From Channallabes apus (Eukaryota; Chordata; Actinopteri; Siluriformes; Clariidae): a stretch of 64,000 nucleotides of DNA. Location of the stretch: the NCBI GenBank assembly GCA_030522415.1, contig CM060112.1, positions 12,815,001 to 12,879,000 of the forward strand, read 5' to 3'. The translations under genes were made by a program, and so were the position numbers. Shown here one piece after another: positions 1 to 11,149 of this stretch. The stretch's first letter is position 1. Every line of letters starts with the position of its first letter. Below the pieces are notes generated by a model. It worked only from the letters and a program-made list of their open reading frames with translations. It made no database searches and had not been told where the DNA came from.

Positions 1-152
1 TTAGCTGCTACTGATTTTATGGACTCATCACGGTTAAATACGTTGGTCACATGGGACTCATTACGGTTGTATATCGTGCTCTGAATAATAAATTTTTTTG
101 TTTGCTGTTTGTTTGCTGAGTAAAATTAAAATAGAACAATTTTTTAAAACAG

Positions 153-223
153 CATTATCCAGGATTCGAACCGATGCTTTGTAAATCCCTGACCGAGCGC
201 TCTAACCGCTACACCAACCAAGC
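153..223 (-). repeat. tRNA-like sequence (SINE head or tRNA pseudogene), copy 1
   Basis: Read on the minus strand there is a good internal promoter: an A-box-like TGTAGCGGTTAGAGCG and a perfect B-box GGTTCGAATCC (plus-strand 162-172). The arms do not form a convincing cloverleaf, so I do not call a functional tRNA gene. It lies in the first unit of the 95-960 duplication. Confidence 0.6.
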
Positions 224-542
224 ACTAAGAGACAACACACCTCCGTGGCGTTAATAAGCCTTTTCTTTGAAAGCAAGCGTTAATTAAGTAACGAAGTAAG
301 CCTGTTATACAATTATACTATTTGCACGTGTATTTTATCTGTTTTAAACTTGGTGTCATTTGATCTTATTGGTTTAGAAATGTTTGTAAAAAAAACTATT
401 GTTATCAAAAATGTAACCGATGTAACACCGGACTTCATTACCCACAATGCATCTCCCGCACTGGACTACACTGCCGTAAACAGCTGTCGTAAATCAAAAC
501 TCCCGGTACTGCAGATGGCCACCACTTTTCATCAGTATAATG

Positions 543-576
543 ACACACACACACACACACGCAGCAGCAGCAGCAG
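543..576. repeat. (CA)n then (GCA)n microsatellite
   Basis: Nine CA units are followed by five GCA units. This lies between the two duplicated units. Confidence 0.9.
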
Positions 577-727
577 ACCGAGCCGTCACTCCCCTAAATT
601 TAAAGAATACAAACTGGTTGCGTGCGAGTTTGCTGTTTTTTCTATAGTATGCTGAAGCAAAATCAAAATACAACAATTTTTTTTATTTTAATTTTGCTAT
701 AATTAAAATAAAAATATTTAAAACATC

Positions 728-797
728 ATCCCTCGGGATTCGAACCGGCACTTTATGTATCACTGACCGTGTGCTCTAACCACTACACCAAGTAAGC
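728..797 (-). repeat. tRNA-like sequence (SINE head or tRNA pseudogene), copy 2
   Basis: On the minus strand an A-box-like TGTAGTGGTTAGAGCA precedes a perfect B-box GGTTCGAATCC (plus-strand 736-746). It occupies the same place in the second duplicated unit as the copy at 153-223. Both polymerase III boxes are kept although the flanks have diverged. Confidence 0.6.
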
Positions 798-960
798 ATT
801 TAAAGACAATGCACCCAAGTAATGTTAAATAAGGCAAGGTTAATAAAGCAAGCTCTGGATAAGTGACGAAGTAAGCTTGTTATAATAATAACTTGGTGTT
901 ATTTTATCTCATTGGTTTATAAATTTATATTTAAATAAATAGTAAACTTGGCCGATTTCG

Positions 961-1289
961 TTATAATTTTGTTTGATGAGTGGGGCTTGAAAATTCTCTT
1001 GAAAAATATGGTCATTTATTTCAGTTAATAAATCTACTATAATTTTTTTTTACTCATTATTGTACAGTACACATTAATAGCTCTGGTTCAGATTTTTCAT
1101 GTTTGTTGTGGAAATTACCATCACTGTTGTATTTACTGCGATGAATGAAAATGTCACTTTGCGCCACCTGGCGGCCATTTTACGAATGACTTTGAAATGC
1201 AACTGATTTATTTTGGCCGCTGTTGCCTTTAAACGGCGGTATACGCGGCGAGATCGCCATTCCAATTTTGTAACCACTTTATCTCCGAG
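961..1289. other. AT-rich DNA, no gene seen
   Basis: No domain or repeat end is recognised. One stretch near 1148-1170 (core TGCGCCACCTGGCG) recurs inverted near 37095-37125, which suggests a shared repeat. Confidence 0.5.
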
Positions 1290-1298
1290 GAAGAACTA

Positions 1299-2155
1299 GT
1301 GGGGCGAACCCAGGAGAACATCATCACGAGAGTGGCGTTAAGAGGAGCGGTGAGCACCATGGAAAAGCAGATGGAGAGAGGCGCTAGGGGAGAGAAAGAC
1401 GGCGTGGACCGCTTTATTCCGGGTCCACATGCCATACCCCGAGCACCCCCGCCGTTGAATGGAGCTGACACCCCACGTCTACCCACCACGTCCACTAAAG
1501 AGGCCTCCAGCTTCCCGAGCGACCTGAGCGAGATCAGCAGAGCCCAACAGAACGACCCAACGATCACGAAGCTGCTCTCCAAAGATCATCAAAGAGGCAT
1601 ACAAGATCAAAGGGTCACCTTCGAAGGTCATCAGGGCGTGCTATATCGCCGGGTACCGGTAAAGAAAGGAGAGAAATTTCAGCTAGTAGTCCCCCAGTCG
1701 CTATTAAGAGAGTTCCTTCAATACTATCACGACAATCCATTGGGAGGACACTGGGGACAACTGAAAACCCTGCTGAGGTTATTAGAGGTGGCGTGGTGGC
1801 CGACTGTGCGGAAAGACGTCTGGCAATACACCAAATCTTGCAGCATGTGCCACCGACACAAGACCCAACATCCATCATCACCCCGACAAAGACCTATCAT
1901 GGAGGAGGGCCAACAAAGAGCAGAACATCGCAGATCCAGACAAGCCAGATGTCACAATACCCGGGGGGGAAGCAGCGCACTTCGAACCGGGAGAACTGGT
2001 TTGGGTCAAAACTCGACCTCCCTCCTCCACAACAAAAAGATATTCTGCAAGGCGAGCGCCCCAGTGGGAGGGTCCAGCAGAAGTACAAAGAGGACGGAAT
2101 AAATACACAATGTCTTGGCTACCCACAAAAAGCCGATGTCAGTGTGGCGAATTTT
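1299..2155 (+). pseudogene. Gypsy pol remnant: integrase H2C2 zinc domain and C-terminal region, catalytic core missing
   Basis: The first frame carries the HHCC zinc module of Gypsy integrases: a HDNPLGGHWG histidine pair around 1729-1757 and a CSMCHRHK cysteine pair about 30 residues later. The DDE core that should follow is missing. The text jumps directly to the region after the core, and in a different frame a FEPGELVWVKT motif at about 1981-2020 marks the integrase C-terminal domain. This is an internal deletion of roughly 150 codons plus a frameshift, so the product cannot integrate DNA. Confidence 0.75.
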
Positions 2156-2211
2156 AAGTGCTTGTGCGGACGTTCTCCTCAGACGCCGGAAGCTTGGGGG
2201 GGGGGGGTCTA

Positions 2212-2824
2212 TGTAGCACAGCCACACAAAAGGGGCGTTTTCATACGCAGGAAAATGGTCTTGGAGCTAATGCTGCTCACCTGTGGCCGAAGGCGTGCCC
2301 TAGCGGTTTCTGTTCCCCTATTGACAGTGGTTTGGTCTCCGGGCAAGTTCCCGCGCATGCCCGATCGCAACGCATGGGAACCCGGAAGTGACGTGGGTCA
2401 CATGATCCGGCATAAAGCCGGAACCGGCATTGAGGCCGGTACGGAGAGATGATGACAGCGCGCTGCTTTTTGAGAGAGACTGAGAGACTGATTGTGGATT
2501 ATTTTGGTTTAATTTCATTCAGTACCCAGCTCCTTCCGTTTCTCGATCTCCCAGACCTACCATCGTCATTTGGTGAGATCGAGCCATCTCTCCAACTTCA
2601 CCATTTCACCCCAATTGCCGTTTTTCAGACACTGGACTTTCATACACACACACACACACCCGCATACATCACACACACTCTTTTTTCGATTTGTATTATA
2701 TTTGTATTATATTTGTATATATTGGTTTGTGGTGCACCGTGTTTGTTTATTTCTTTATTCCGTCTGTATAATACACTTGGTTTAATTTATTATAATTGTT
2801 TTGTGTCGCGTCGTGTTTTGTACA
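2212..2824 (+). repeat. Probable 3' LTR of the Gypsy fragment
   Basis: It starts with TG directly after the G-run polypurine tract at 2196-2207. It contains an (CA)n tract at 2643-2660 and ends near TGTACA. No second LTR copy was found in the window, so the end is uncertain. Confidence 0.45.
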
Positions 2825-2868
2825 GCTGCGGTTGCGCAATACCGGAAGTAGTGTTTTCAAGCCTCAGT

Positions 2869-3717
2869 TTAGATTCCCGAATCCGTTGTTTTTTTGTAAC
2901 CAAGCGGTTTTATAAATCCAAGCGTTACAAGGTTTATGGTGAAGGATACCAGGTAATTATCAGATTTATGAAGAGGAATAGTAGTGATATCTGTGACTGG
3001 GCAAGGGCGGCAGAAAACGAGATCGAGAGAATTCCCTGCCTTGTGTGTGGGAGGGCAGTTGTTTAGAGTTAAAGAGAAGGAGTTAAGTAGAGGGAGAAGG
3101 AAAGAGGATTGGAGTTTATCAGATGGAAGGTTGAAATCTCCTAGAACTGTGAGAGGAGTGTTAGCAGAAGGAAAAAGACTAAGAAGAATGTCCATTTCAT
3201 CTAGAAAGTTTCCTAGAGAGCCAGGAGGATGGTAAATAACTAAGATGTGGAGGTTAATTGGAGAGGTTACCTTAACTGCATGAAATTCAAATGATGAAAA
3301 ACTGAGATGAGACAGGGGGATTGGCGAGAAGGACCATATCTTGGACAACAGGAGACCCGTACCACCACCTCTACCAGTTTCTCGTGGAGTGTGAGAGAAT
3401 ACATAGGCAGAGGATAGGGCAGCCGGTGTAGCCGAGTTCTGAGGAGATATCCAGGTCTCAGTTAGTGCCAGAAAGTCAAAAGAGTAATGGGTAGCTATTG
3501 CAGAGATAAAATCTGCTTTCTTTACAGCAGATTGGCAGTTCCAGAGCCCACCTGCCACCAGTGCAGGGCACTGAGACAGGATTGGAGGGTAGATGAGGTT
3601 TCTGGGAGATCTGCCTCTGCTGTGTGAGTAAAAGCATCTTCGTCTGTGAGAACTGACAGAGATAGGTTGAAGACACATGCTAGACTGAAGTAATTGTCTA
3701 TAAAACTTGGTAAACAA
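2869..3717 (-). pseudogene. LINE (L2-type) apurinic-endonuclease domain fragment
   Basis: The minus-strand frame reads through most of an APE-type endonuclease domain. Visible motifs in order are LALTETW (metal-binding E), GGGTGLLL, VIYHPPG, VLGDFNLP (catalytic D and N) and a degenerate KSDNYLVSF in place of the usual SDHxxVSF, so the last catalytic histidine is N/Y here. The reverse transcriptase that should follow is absent; the frame runs into unrelated sequence below about 2980. The element nicks target DNA for target-primed reverse transcription in the family; this copy is a dead fragment. Confidence 0.8.
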
Positions 3718-4066
3718 AAGTTTGAGTCAATTCTCTGCACTTACTATCTAGAATCTTGACTAACTTTGTTGCAGGATATGCTTATTAACCAGACACCTTC
3801 AATATATGTAGCTAAGCCCTGCCCACAATTCACACCTTAAGGAAGCCTGAAACTACTGTTGATTAATTACCTGAGAACAAATTGCTTTAGACCTACTTCA
3901 ATCACACTGCAATCAACACTACCAAACAGCAAAAACTAGGTACAGTATACAGTAAGAACCAATTGTGTTTCAAAAACAGTACAAAAGTTAAAGACCTACC
4001 TTACCAGTGGAGAAGAATCCAATATAGAAAACTAAAGCACACTGTACACTAAAGCACAATTATATA
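3718..4066. other. Repeat-like flank, no gene seen
   Basis: No coding potential or repeat end is recognised. It ends at the TA target dinucleotide (4065-4066) of the Tc1 insertion. Confidence 0.5.
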
Positions 4067-4231
4067 CAAACCGGATTCCAAAAAAGTTGTGACACTAAAC
4101 AAATTGTGAATAAAAACTGAATGCAATGATGTGGAGATGGCAAATGTCAATATTTTATTCAGAATAGAACATAGATGACAGATCAAAAGCTTAATCCGAG
4201 AAAATGTATCATTTTAAAGGAAAAATATGTT
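4067..4231 (+). repeat. Left terminal inverted repeat of Tc1 family A
   Basis: It matches the reverse complement of about 5500-5660 with scattered differences. The innermost shared block is around TGTATCATTTTAA. Confidence 0.85.
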
Positions 4232-4417
4232 GATTCCAAATTTCACGGTGTCAACAAATCTCAAAAAAGATGGGACAAGTAGCAATAAGAGGCTGGAAAA
4301 AGTAAATTTGAGCATAATGAAGAGCTGGAAGACCAATTAACAGTAATTAGGTTAATTGGCAACATGATTGGGTATAAAAAGAGCTTCTCAGAGTGGCAGT
4401 GTCTCTCAGAAGCCAAG

Positions 4418-5440
4418 ATGGGTAGAGGATCACCAATTCCCACAATGTTGCGCAGAAAGATAGTGGAGCAATATCAGAAAGGTGTTACCCAGCGAAAAAT
4501 TGCAAAGACTTTGCAGTTATCATCATCAACTGTGCATAATATCATCCGAAGATTCAGAGAATCTGGAACAATCTCTGTGCGTAAGGGTCAAGGGCGTAAA
4601 ACCATACTGGATGCCCGTGATCTCCGGGCCCTTAAACGACACTGCACCACAAACAGGAATGCTACTGTAAAGGAAATCACAGAATGGGCTCAGGAATACT
4701 TCCAGAAACCATTGTCAGTGAACACAATCCACCGTGCCATCCGCCGTTGCCAGCTGAAACTCTACAGAGCAAAGAAGAAGCCATTTCTAAGCAAGATCCA
4801 CCAGCACAGGCATTTTCATTGGGCCAGGGATCATTTAAAATGGAGTGTGGCAAAATGGAAGACTGTTCTGTGGTCAGACAAGTCACGATTCGAAGTTCTT
4901 GTTGTAAATGTGGGACGCCATGTCATCCGGACCAAAGAGGACAAGGACAACCCAAGTTGTTATCAACGCTCAGTTCAGAAGCCTGCATCTCTGATGGTAT
5001 GGGGTTGCATGAGTGCGTGTGGCATGGGCAGCTTGCATGTCTGGAAAGGCACCATCAATGCAGAAAAATATATTCAGGTTCTAGAACAACATATGCTCCC
5101 ATCCAGACGTCATCTCTTTCAGGGAAGACCCTGCATTTTTCAACAAGATAATGCCAGACCACATTCTGCATCAATAACAACATCATGGCTGCGTAGGAGA
5201 AGGATCCGGGTACTGAAATGGCCAGTCTGCAGTCCAGATCTTTCCCCTATACAGAACATTTGGCGCATCATAAAGAGGAAGGTGTGACAAAGAAGGCCCA
5301 AGACGATTGAACAGTTAGAGGCCTGTATTAGACAAGAATGGGAGAGCATTCCTATTTCTAAACTTGAGAAACTGGTCTCCTCGGTCCCCAGACGTCTGTT
5401 GAGTGTTGTAAGAAGAAGGGGAGATGCCACACAGTGGTGA
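4418..5440 (+). pseudogene. Tc1 transposase, catalytic E to Q and premature stop
   Basis: The family protein binds the inverted repeats through an N-terminal paired-like helix-turn-helix region and cuts and pastes DNA with a DD34E domain. I start at the ATG at 4418 (MGRGSPIP), the family's usual N-terminus; an upstream in-frame ATG exists at 4364. The two aspartates are present (WSDKSRF, residue 154, and FQQDNARPH, residue 244). The third acidic residue is replaced: the PIEN motif reads PIQN (residue 279, codon CAG at 5252-5254). A TGA at 5285-5287 sits where CGA fits the family, a CpG-type change, and the frame then stays open 50 more codons to 5440. Confidence 0.92.
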
Positions 5441-5499
5441 AAATGGCCTTGTCCCAACTTTTTTTGGATTTGTTGACACCATGACATTTTGATTCACCA

Positions 5500-5660
5500 T
5501 ATTTTTCCCTTAAAATGATACATTTTCTCAGTTTAAACTTTTGTTCTGTGATTTATGTTCTATTCTGAATAAAATATTGACATTTGCCATGTCCACATCA
5601 TTGCATTCAGTTTTTATTCACAATTTGTTTAGTGTCGCAACTTTTTTGGAATCCGGTTTG
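5500..5660 (-). repeat. Right terminal inverted repeat of Tc1 family A
   Basis: It ends GGAATCCGGTTTG before the TA target site at 5661-5662. Confidence 0.85.
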
Positions 5661-5674
5661 TATCTATAATTGAT

Positions 5675-6036
5675 ATCAAATATTATATTAGAACATAAAT
5701 TCATAGGTTTTTTTATTATTATAATAAACTCTAGGCACGAGACAGCCTTCAAGACCATTAATTCAAATTCTTGTATAATGTTTATTTTGTAACACATTTA
5801 TTTTTCAGGGGTTCGTTATGAATATGCAAATATATATATTTATTTATTTATAATAAAAATATTTTTTATACTGAAAAATTGGACAAATCTAATTTTATTA
5901 TAAAGTAAACAATATAAAAGTATACATGTTTTTGAAAAAAATATTCATATTTATTTTCATATTTCTTATTTTATTTTATTGTCTCATGTAATTTGTAAAA
6001 CATATGTGCATATTATGTTCTAATATAATATTTGAT
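5675..6036. repeat. AT-rich MITE-like element with 23-bp inverted ends
   Basis: Positions 5675-5697 and 6014-6036 are perfect reverse complements. The first begins ATCAAATATTATATTAGAAC. The 362-bp span is very AT-rich and non-coding. No clear target duplication was seen, so the family is not assigned. Confidence 0.6.
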
Positions 6037-6404
6037 AGCGATTGTGTGTGTGTGTGGTGGTGTGGGGGGAATCCATGGCAGGGAAGCATTTCAGCGCATA
6101 ACACGTGGGAGGGGGCATTTCAGCGCGTAACAGGTGTTACAAAAAAAATTTAGCTCGTTCTTTTGTCATTTCGTCAACCAATCAAAGGGGTTGTGATCAG
6201 TGTTTATACTGTCGATGCATATCGCCGTTTAAACCAATGCACGAACGCGCAATAATCATAGACAACTCAATTCGGCCATACTAATCATCAACAACAGGTG
6301 TGCTCGAAAAACCGACTTAGCCAGGTCTTAATTAGCACGATGATCTCATCTTAGATGTGTCAGTTCATCCCGGATGTTTCAAGCGACGTACGAAGAACAC
6401 CCCC
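6037..6404. other. Non-coding DNA with a short (TG)n tract
   Basis: A TG tract lies at 6042-6056. A segment near 6380-6400 containing CGACGTACGAAGAAC resembles 52035-52060 (AACGTACGAAGAACG), which suggests a shared dispersed repeat. No gene is seen. Confidence 0.45.
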
Positions 6405-7164
6405 CTGAATAACAACACTGAAGTGTTTAATAGTTAAGGAGTGGGTGAGTGTGGGGGGAGGGGTATGAGGGGCTTCAGTAAGTTATAGTTTGGCTTCATT
6501 GATGAACTAATGCTCATATACGAGTTAAATTCAATTCAATTCAGTTTTATTTCTATAGCGCTTTTAACAATTGACATTGTCTCAAAACAGCTTTACACAA
6601 TCAAAAGAATTATTTAAGTTTGTATGGAATGTGAATGTGTATTAATCAAAATGTTCAGATATTCCCTGGCGAGCAAGCCCGAGGGCGACAGTGGCAAGGA
6701 AAAACTCCCTGAGATGGTAATAGGAAGAAACCTTGAGAGGAACCAGACTCGACAGGGAACCCATCCTCATCTGGGTGAAACAGATAGCAGGAAATGATCT
6801 GCATTTATACAGTGTTAAGTGTTAGGTTCAGCTATAATAGTTGATGTTAATTGATGTTATAATACTTGATGTAAAATGGAGTCCAGTAGTTATTCGAGAC
6901 TCAGATAGACTTGTAGAAAGTTCCAGTCCTGAACTATCGAATTGTCAAGTCCTCAGAGAAACAGCTGACCACACCAGTCGAGGCCAGAACCATCTTCTAA
7001 GTATAGAGAATCATCCCCAGACACCAGACGCATCCTAAAGAGACACACGGGGCATCCATGCGATGAGACCTCCAACCAGAAACCGGGCACCAGGATGGAT
7101 CAGACAGGTCCGGAGGGCAGAGGGAGTCTGGATCACTGGCAGCTCAGGAACCACATGTGTAGCT

Positions 7165-7256
7165 CGACAGAGAGAGAGAGAGAAAGAGTGAAAGGGGGAG
7201 ACAGGGGGAGAGAGGAAAGAGAAAGAGGGGGAGGAAGAGAAGAGGAGGAGAGATTG
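7165..7256 (+). repeat. Polypurine (GA)n tract in the L2 3' UTR
   Basis: It is almost purely A and G. The closely related L2 copy at 60822-62049 lacks the whole tract at the equivalent place (about 61402), so it is an expansion or a loss specific to one copy. Confidence 0.8.
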
Positions 7257-7547
7257 CAATTAGGTATGGTCACAGTCACAATGTCTAATGTGAATGTATA
7301 TTTACTGTAGAGTGCAAGCAGGGACTCCGGCAGGACTAACTATGACAGCATAACTAAAAGGGAGAGCCAGAAGGAAACACAAACATGAGGGCTCCCTGAG
7401 ATGTAAAGCAAACAATCACCTCACCGTCAACAAACCTGAGTGATCAAATGAGACTGAGGAAGACAGCATCTAAACATACCAGTTCACCATAATACTCTAC
7501 GTCCATGAGTCCCCCAGATCTGCTCCTTTACCTTATGGCAAATCTAT

Positions 7548-9230
7548 TTATAAAAATGCTTGGCTAAATAAATAGGTTTTGAGCCTAGACTTAAACACTG
7601 AGACTGTGTCTGAGTCCCGAACACTATTTGGAAGACTATTCCATAATTTTGGGGCTTTGTAAGAAAAAGCTCTGCCCCCAGCTGTAGTTTTCATAATACG
7701 CGGTACTGATAAGCAGCCTGCATCCTTTGACCGAAGTAGGCGTGGCGGATCGTAAGACACTAGCAGTTCGCTCAGATACTGCGGCGCGAGACCATTTAAT
7801 GCCTTATATGTCAAGAGTAGTATTTTAAAATCAATGCGAAATTTCACAGGGAGCCAATGCAGTGAAGATAGGATAGGGGTGATGTGCTCATATCTTCTGG
7901 TTCTAGTGAGGACTCTCGCTGCTGCATTTTGGACTAGCTGAAGCTTGTTTATGCACCTAACTGAACAACCAGACAGTAAGGCATTACAATAGTCCAACCT
8001 AGAAGTGATAAAAGCATGAACTAGATTTTCTGCATCATTTAGCGACAATATATTTCTTATTTTGGCGATATTTCTAAGGTGAAAGAATGCTATCCTGGTG
8101 ATATTATCTACATGAGCTTCAAATGAAAGGCTGGAATCTATAATCACGCCGAGGTCTTTTACTGTTGCACTTGACGGAACAGAAAGGCCATCTAAAGTTA
8201 CGGTGTGATCTAAGATTTTACTTCTAGCTGTATGCGGTCCAATGACTAGAACTTCTGTCTTATCCGGATTAAGCAGAAGGAAGTTAATTAGCATCCAATT
8301 TCTTATGTCCTGAACACATTGCTCAACTTTAGTAAGATGGTTTTTCTCATCAGGTTTTGTTGAGACGTATAGCTGTGTGTCGTCAGCATAACAATGAAAA
8401 CTAATACCATGCTTACGGATTATGTTGCCCAGAGGAAGCATGTAAAGGGAAAAAAGCAGTGGGCCTAAAACTGAACCCTGCGGAACGCCAAACTCCACTA
8501 GAGAACATGCAGAATAATCACCATTTAAGTTTACATACTGATAACGATCGGTCAAATAGGATCTGAGCCAGGAGAGGGTTGTACCGTTAATTCCTACTAA
8601 ATTTTCTAATCTGTGAAGAAGAATAGCATGATCAATAGTGTCAAAAGCTGCACTGAGGTCGAGTAATACAAGCATAGTTACACAACCCTGATCAGAGGCC
8701 AATAGGAGGTCATTTACTACTTTAACGAGTGCTGTTTCTGTGCTGTGATGAGGCCTAAATCCTGACTGATACAGTTCATGTATGCCATTTCTATGTAGAT
8801 ATGAGCATAGCTGCTCCGCTACTATCTTTTCCAGAATCTTAGAGATAAAGGGGAGGTTTGATATTGGCCTGTAATTGGACAGCTGACAGGGGTCGAGGTC
8901 AGGTTTCTTAATTATTGGTTTAATAACTGCTACTTTAAAAGATTTTGGAACATAACCAATGCTGAGTGAGGAATTAATTATTCTCAACATCGGTTCTGTT
9001 ATTACTGGTACTATCTGTTTAAGAAAATGTGTCGGTATAGGATCTAATATACAGGTTGATGAATTTGCAGAAGAGATGAGTGAAATTAGTTCATTCTCTT
9101 CAAGAGGAGTAAAGTATTCTAGGTTTGAATCTGACATGGCTAGGTTAACATCAGTATCAATTACATTGTTTGGTTTCAAAGCCTCAATTTTATGCCTGAT
9201 ATTTACAATTTTATTATTAAAAAAGTTCAT
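7548..9230 (-). CDS. L2-type LINE reverse transcriptase, N-terminally truncated
   Basis: This 560-codon uninterrupted frame copies element RNA at a nicked target site in the family. Motifs in order are [13 protein letters not shown] (119-131), [11 protein letters not shown] (191-201, first catalytic D), [13 protein letters not shown] (248-260), CYADDTQLY (280-288, YADD catalytic pair), and a C-terminal tail ending LFSQAFL. The frame starts right at the insertion junction, so its ATG is an internal methionine and the upstream endonuclease half is lost. No stop or frameshift is seen, which suggests a fairly recent insertion, but without a promoter or endonuclease it is not an active element. 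Confidence 0.88.
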   Translation of the reverse strand: MNFFNNKIVNIRHKIEALKPNNVIDTDVNLAMSDSNLEYFTPLEENELISLISSANSSTCILDPIPTHFLKQIVPVITEPMLRIINSSLSIGYVPKSFKVAVIKPIIKKPDLDPCQLSNYRPISNLPFISKILEKIVAEQLCSYLHRNGIHELYQSGFRPHHSTETALVKVVNDLLLASDQGCVTMLVLLDLSAAFDTIDHAILLHRLENLVGINGTTLSWLRSYLTDRYQYVNLNGDYSACSLVEFGVPQGSVLGPLLFSLYMLPLGNIIRKHGISFHCYADDTQLYVSTKPDEKNHLTKVEQCVQDIRNWMLINFLLLNPDKTEVLVIGPHTARSKILDHTVTLDGLSVPSSATVKDLGVIIDSSLSFEAHVDNITRIAFFHLRNIAKIRNILSLNDAENLVHAFITSRLDYCNALLSGCSVRCINKLQLVQNAAARVLTRTRRYEHITPILSSLHWLPVKFRIDFKILLLTYKALNGLAPQYLSELLVSYDPPRLLRSKDAGCLSVPRIMKTTAGGRAFSYKAPKLWNSLPNSVRDSDTVSVFKSRLKTYLFSQAFL

Positions 9231-9489
9231 GAAGTGTTATATCGCTTAACTTATTTGTATGAGAAGCGCATTAAGTAAATTCTCAGTTAATTTAATGCAG
9301 ACGATAATACACTGTTCACTGGTTAACATTAGCACAGGCAGTTTATTTACATTCCAGAATTCCCAAAACAGTATTTTACACACTCTGTGGTAAATAGGTC
9401 TATTAATATATTTTATTTTTTATTAGAACTATATGTTCTGTAAAGTTTATTTATCTTTGTCTTCACTAAATTCTCCTGTTGTCTTTAAG

Positions 9490-9631
9490 CAGAGCTTCGC
9501 TGTGGAGGATTGGGGGGTCAGACGGCTGGACTTTTGGAGCTACAGTACTGGAGGAGCCTGAACAAGCTGTTGAGGGAGCTGTAGGAGGGATGACGTCATT
9601 GTCCGACAGCTTTAGAATGATGTTTGGTGAG
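9490..9631 (+). other. Exon-like segment conserved in both arms
   Basis: A pyrimidine-rich tract ending TTGTCTTTAAG precedes it and GTGAG|GTCTAC follows, which resembles an acceptor and a weak donor. One frame is open from 9492 for 30 codons and ends at TAG 9582-9584. The copy in the right arm (46802-46950) has a 7-bp insertion that shifts this frame. I do not recognise the peptide. It may be a decayed host exon carried by the duplication, or chance. Confidence 0.3.
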
Positions 9632-10035
9632 GTCTACTGTATATTCTGAACATAGAACTGCAAAATGTCTGATACAGTACTTTGGGGGAAACAAAGACTT
9701 AAACTGTTCCATGTTTAATAGTTTTGATATTTAAAAAATTTATATTTTAATATAAAAGGACTATAGATAGAGACTTATAAGCAGCTGGTGTATCCGGGTA
9801 GTTTAATGAACTTTAAGCAAAAAGACAACATGTATTCACCTGTTTTACATAAATTACAGTTTTAACTTTGACTAGTTTTGGAAGAATAAATTGAATTGTT
9901 AAAGTCATGTTTGCGTGTTTTAATTTTGGGGGATTGTTTGGCTATTTAAAAAACGTTTAGTTGAACCAACAACTTCAATGGGCAAAAAATGGGACACAAC
10001 TTTGTTTTAAATAGTCAAAGAGTTGGGCTGAAAAT

Positions 10036-10069
10036 CATAATAATAATAATTATTATTATTATTATTATT
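10036..10069. repeat. (AAT)n/(ATT)n palindromic microsatellite
   Basis: AAT units turn into ATT units at the centre, giving a self-complementary tract. The right arm has a much shorter version near 46382-46397. Confidence 0.85.
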
Positions 10070-11149
10070 GGTCATAGAAACAAATGAAAACAGTTAAACA
10101 CTTGATCATATGTATTTGTGTTTGTGATTATGTGACCCATAATAATTTTTTCTCAGTATAAATAAATGTTTTGGGTTTTAAGAACTCCAAAAGAGCAACA
10201 ACAAACTTGGAAGTGGAAGGTGAGAAACCTCAGTGGAGAATATTGAGTATGACATGGTGTTTAATTGCTCTGTGTGTGTGTTTTTGGCGGGGGGATGGGT
10301 GTGCATGTTAAAGCCAACGGAGAAATGCAGGAGAGCGCGCGCGCACACACATACACACACACACACACATCTCTCCATTCATCCATCATTGATTAAACCT
10401 ATGAACACGGCTGTTCAGCAGTTCTAAACACAAGCACATTTTCCCTGGGCTTATAGTAACAGTATTGTCCTTGCTGAATTGTGTTGAGGCACGCAAACCC
10501 CCTGACCACAATAAGGTGGCAATCCATCAGGGGGGATACAAAAAAATTATAATTAAATAAATAAAATAAAATATCCTTAATCCAGATTTTATCAATCAAT
10601 GACATAACATTTATCTAAGCTGGATGGTCAAATTCTCAAAAACGTTTAACCTAAAGTAAGACTTAAAACACTATAACTAAAATATTTACAAAACTGAAAG
10701 GTTGTCTTATGAATAATAAAAAATACAAACTAAATTAAAACAGATGGGCTATTGAACAGATCATAATATGTTTTATGTTTTCTGATTATAAATGATAGAT
10801 TGGTTGATTTTAGAAAGGCTAAATGAAATAGCTAGTTTTGGTCATGTCAGTCCAGTAACTATACTATGTAAAAGTAATTATAATATGAATTAATTAAGGG
10901 CAGGACCAAACCTAATGTTAATAATTTGCACCATGATAACATTAGTATTTATGTTTTTGTATATATTTTTAAATGTTCAAATGAACGTTTCAGAGTATAT
11001 AATTTGTTGTGTCATCTGTGATTGAGACCCATGAGTTAAATTGAAATAATTTTTATAGGTACTGTAGTAAGCCAGGTTTTAGTAACCTTGGACAAATCAC
11101 CATGTAAGCCCTCTCTCTCGCACGCGCTCTCACGCTCGATTCTTGTCCT

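Larger units (their letters stand above)
95..960. repeat. Tandem direct duplication, two units of about 310 bp
   Basis: Positions about 95-415 and 645-960 are diverged direct copies of one sequence. Both run in the same order through an AT-rich lead, a tRNA-like block, a stretch of the type ACGAAGTAAGC, and a segment ending with a CTTGGTGT motif followed by TTGGTTTA. The DNA between them holds a CA/GCA microsatellite. No credible protein is encoded; the short open frames across it have no recognisable domain. Confidence 0.65.
1290..2824 (+). mobile_element. Ty3/Gypsy retrotransposon fragment, 3' part with probable LTR
   Basis: The order is integrase zinc-binding region, integrase C-terminal region, a run of 12 G at 2196-2207 acting as a polypurine tract, then a sequence beginning TGTAGCACAG that is probably the 3' LTR. 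Gag, protease and reverse transcriptase are absent, so this is a truncated copy. The left boundary is not defined by a repeat end, and the right end at about 2824 is a guess from a TACA terminus. Confidence 0.7.
4067..5660 (+). mobile_element. Tc1/mariner element, full length (family A)
   Basis: The ends are inverted copies starting CAAACCGGATTCC and the element is flanked by TA on both sides (4065-4066 and 5661-5662). The length is 1594 bp, with terminal inverted repeats of about 160 bp and a single transposase gene. Both ends look complete but the transposase is dead (see the gene entry), so it could only move if supplied in trans. Confidence 0.93.
6522..9231 (-). mobile_element. L2-type LINE, 5'-truncated
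   Basis: On the minus strand it has a reverse transcriptase reading frame, a 3' untranslated region of about 1 kb and a 3' end of short TTGAA repeats (plus-strand 6524-6540). The right arm of the inverted duplication is uninterrupted at the matching point (about 47222-47235), so it is an empty site. The flanking duplication appears to be only about 3 bp. The endonuclease domain is missing, the usual result of 5' truncation. Confidence 0.88.

Noticed and set aside
1229..1582. Minus-strand 117-residue protein opposite the Gypsy fragment
   Set aside because: Shadow of the plus-strand pol frame with no domain.
7035..7310. Ser/Arg-rich small proteins over the polypurine tract
   Set aside because: Low-complexity translation of a GA-rich stretch in an L2 3' UTR.
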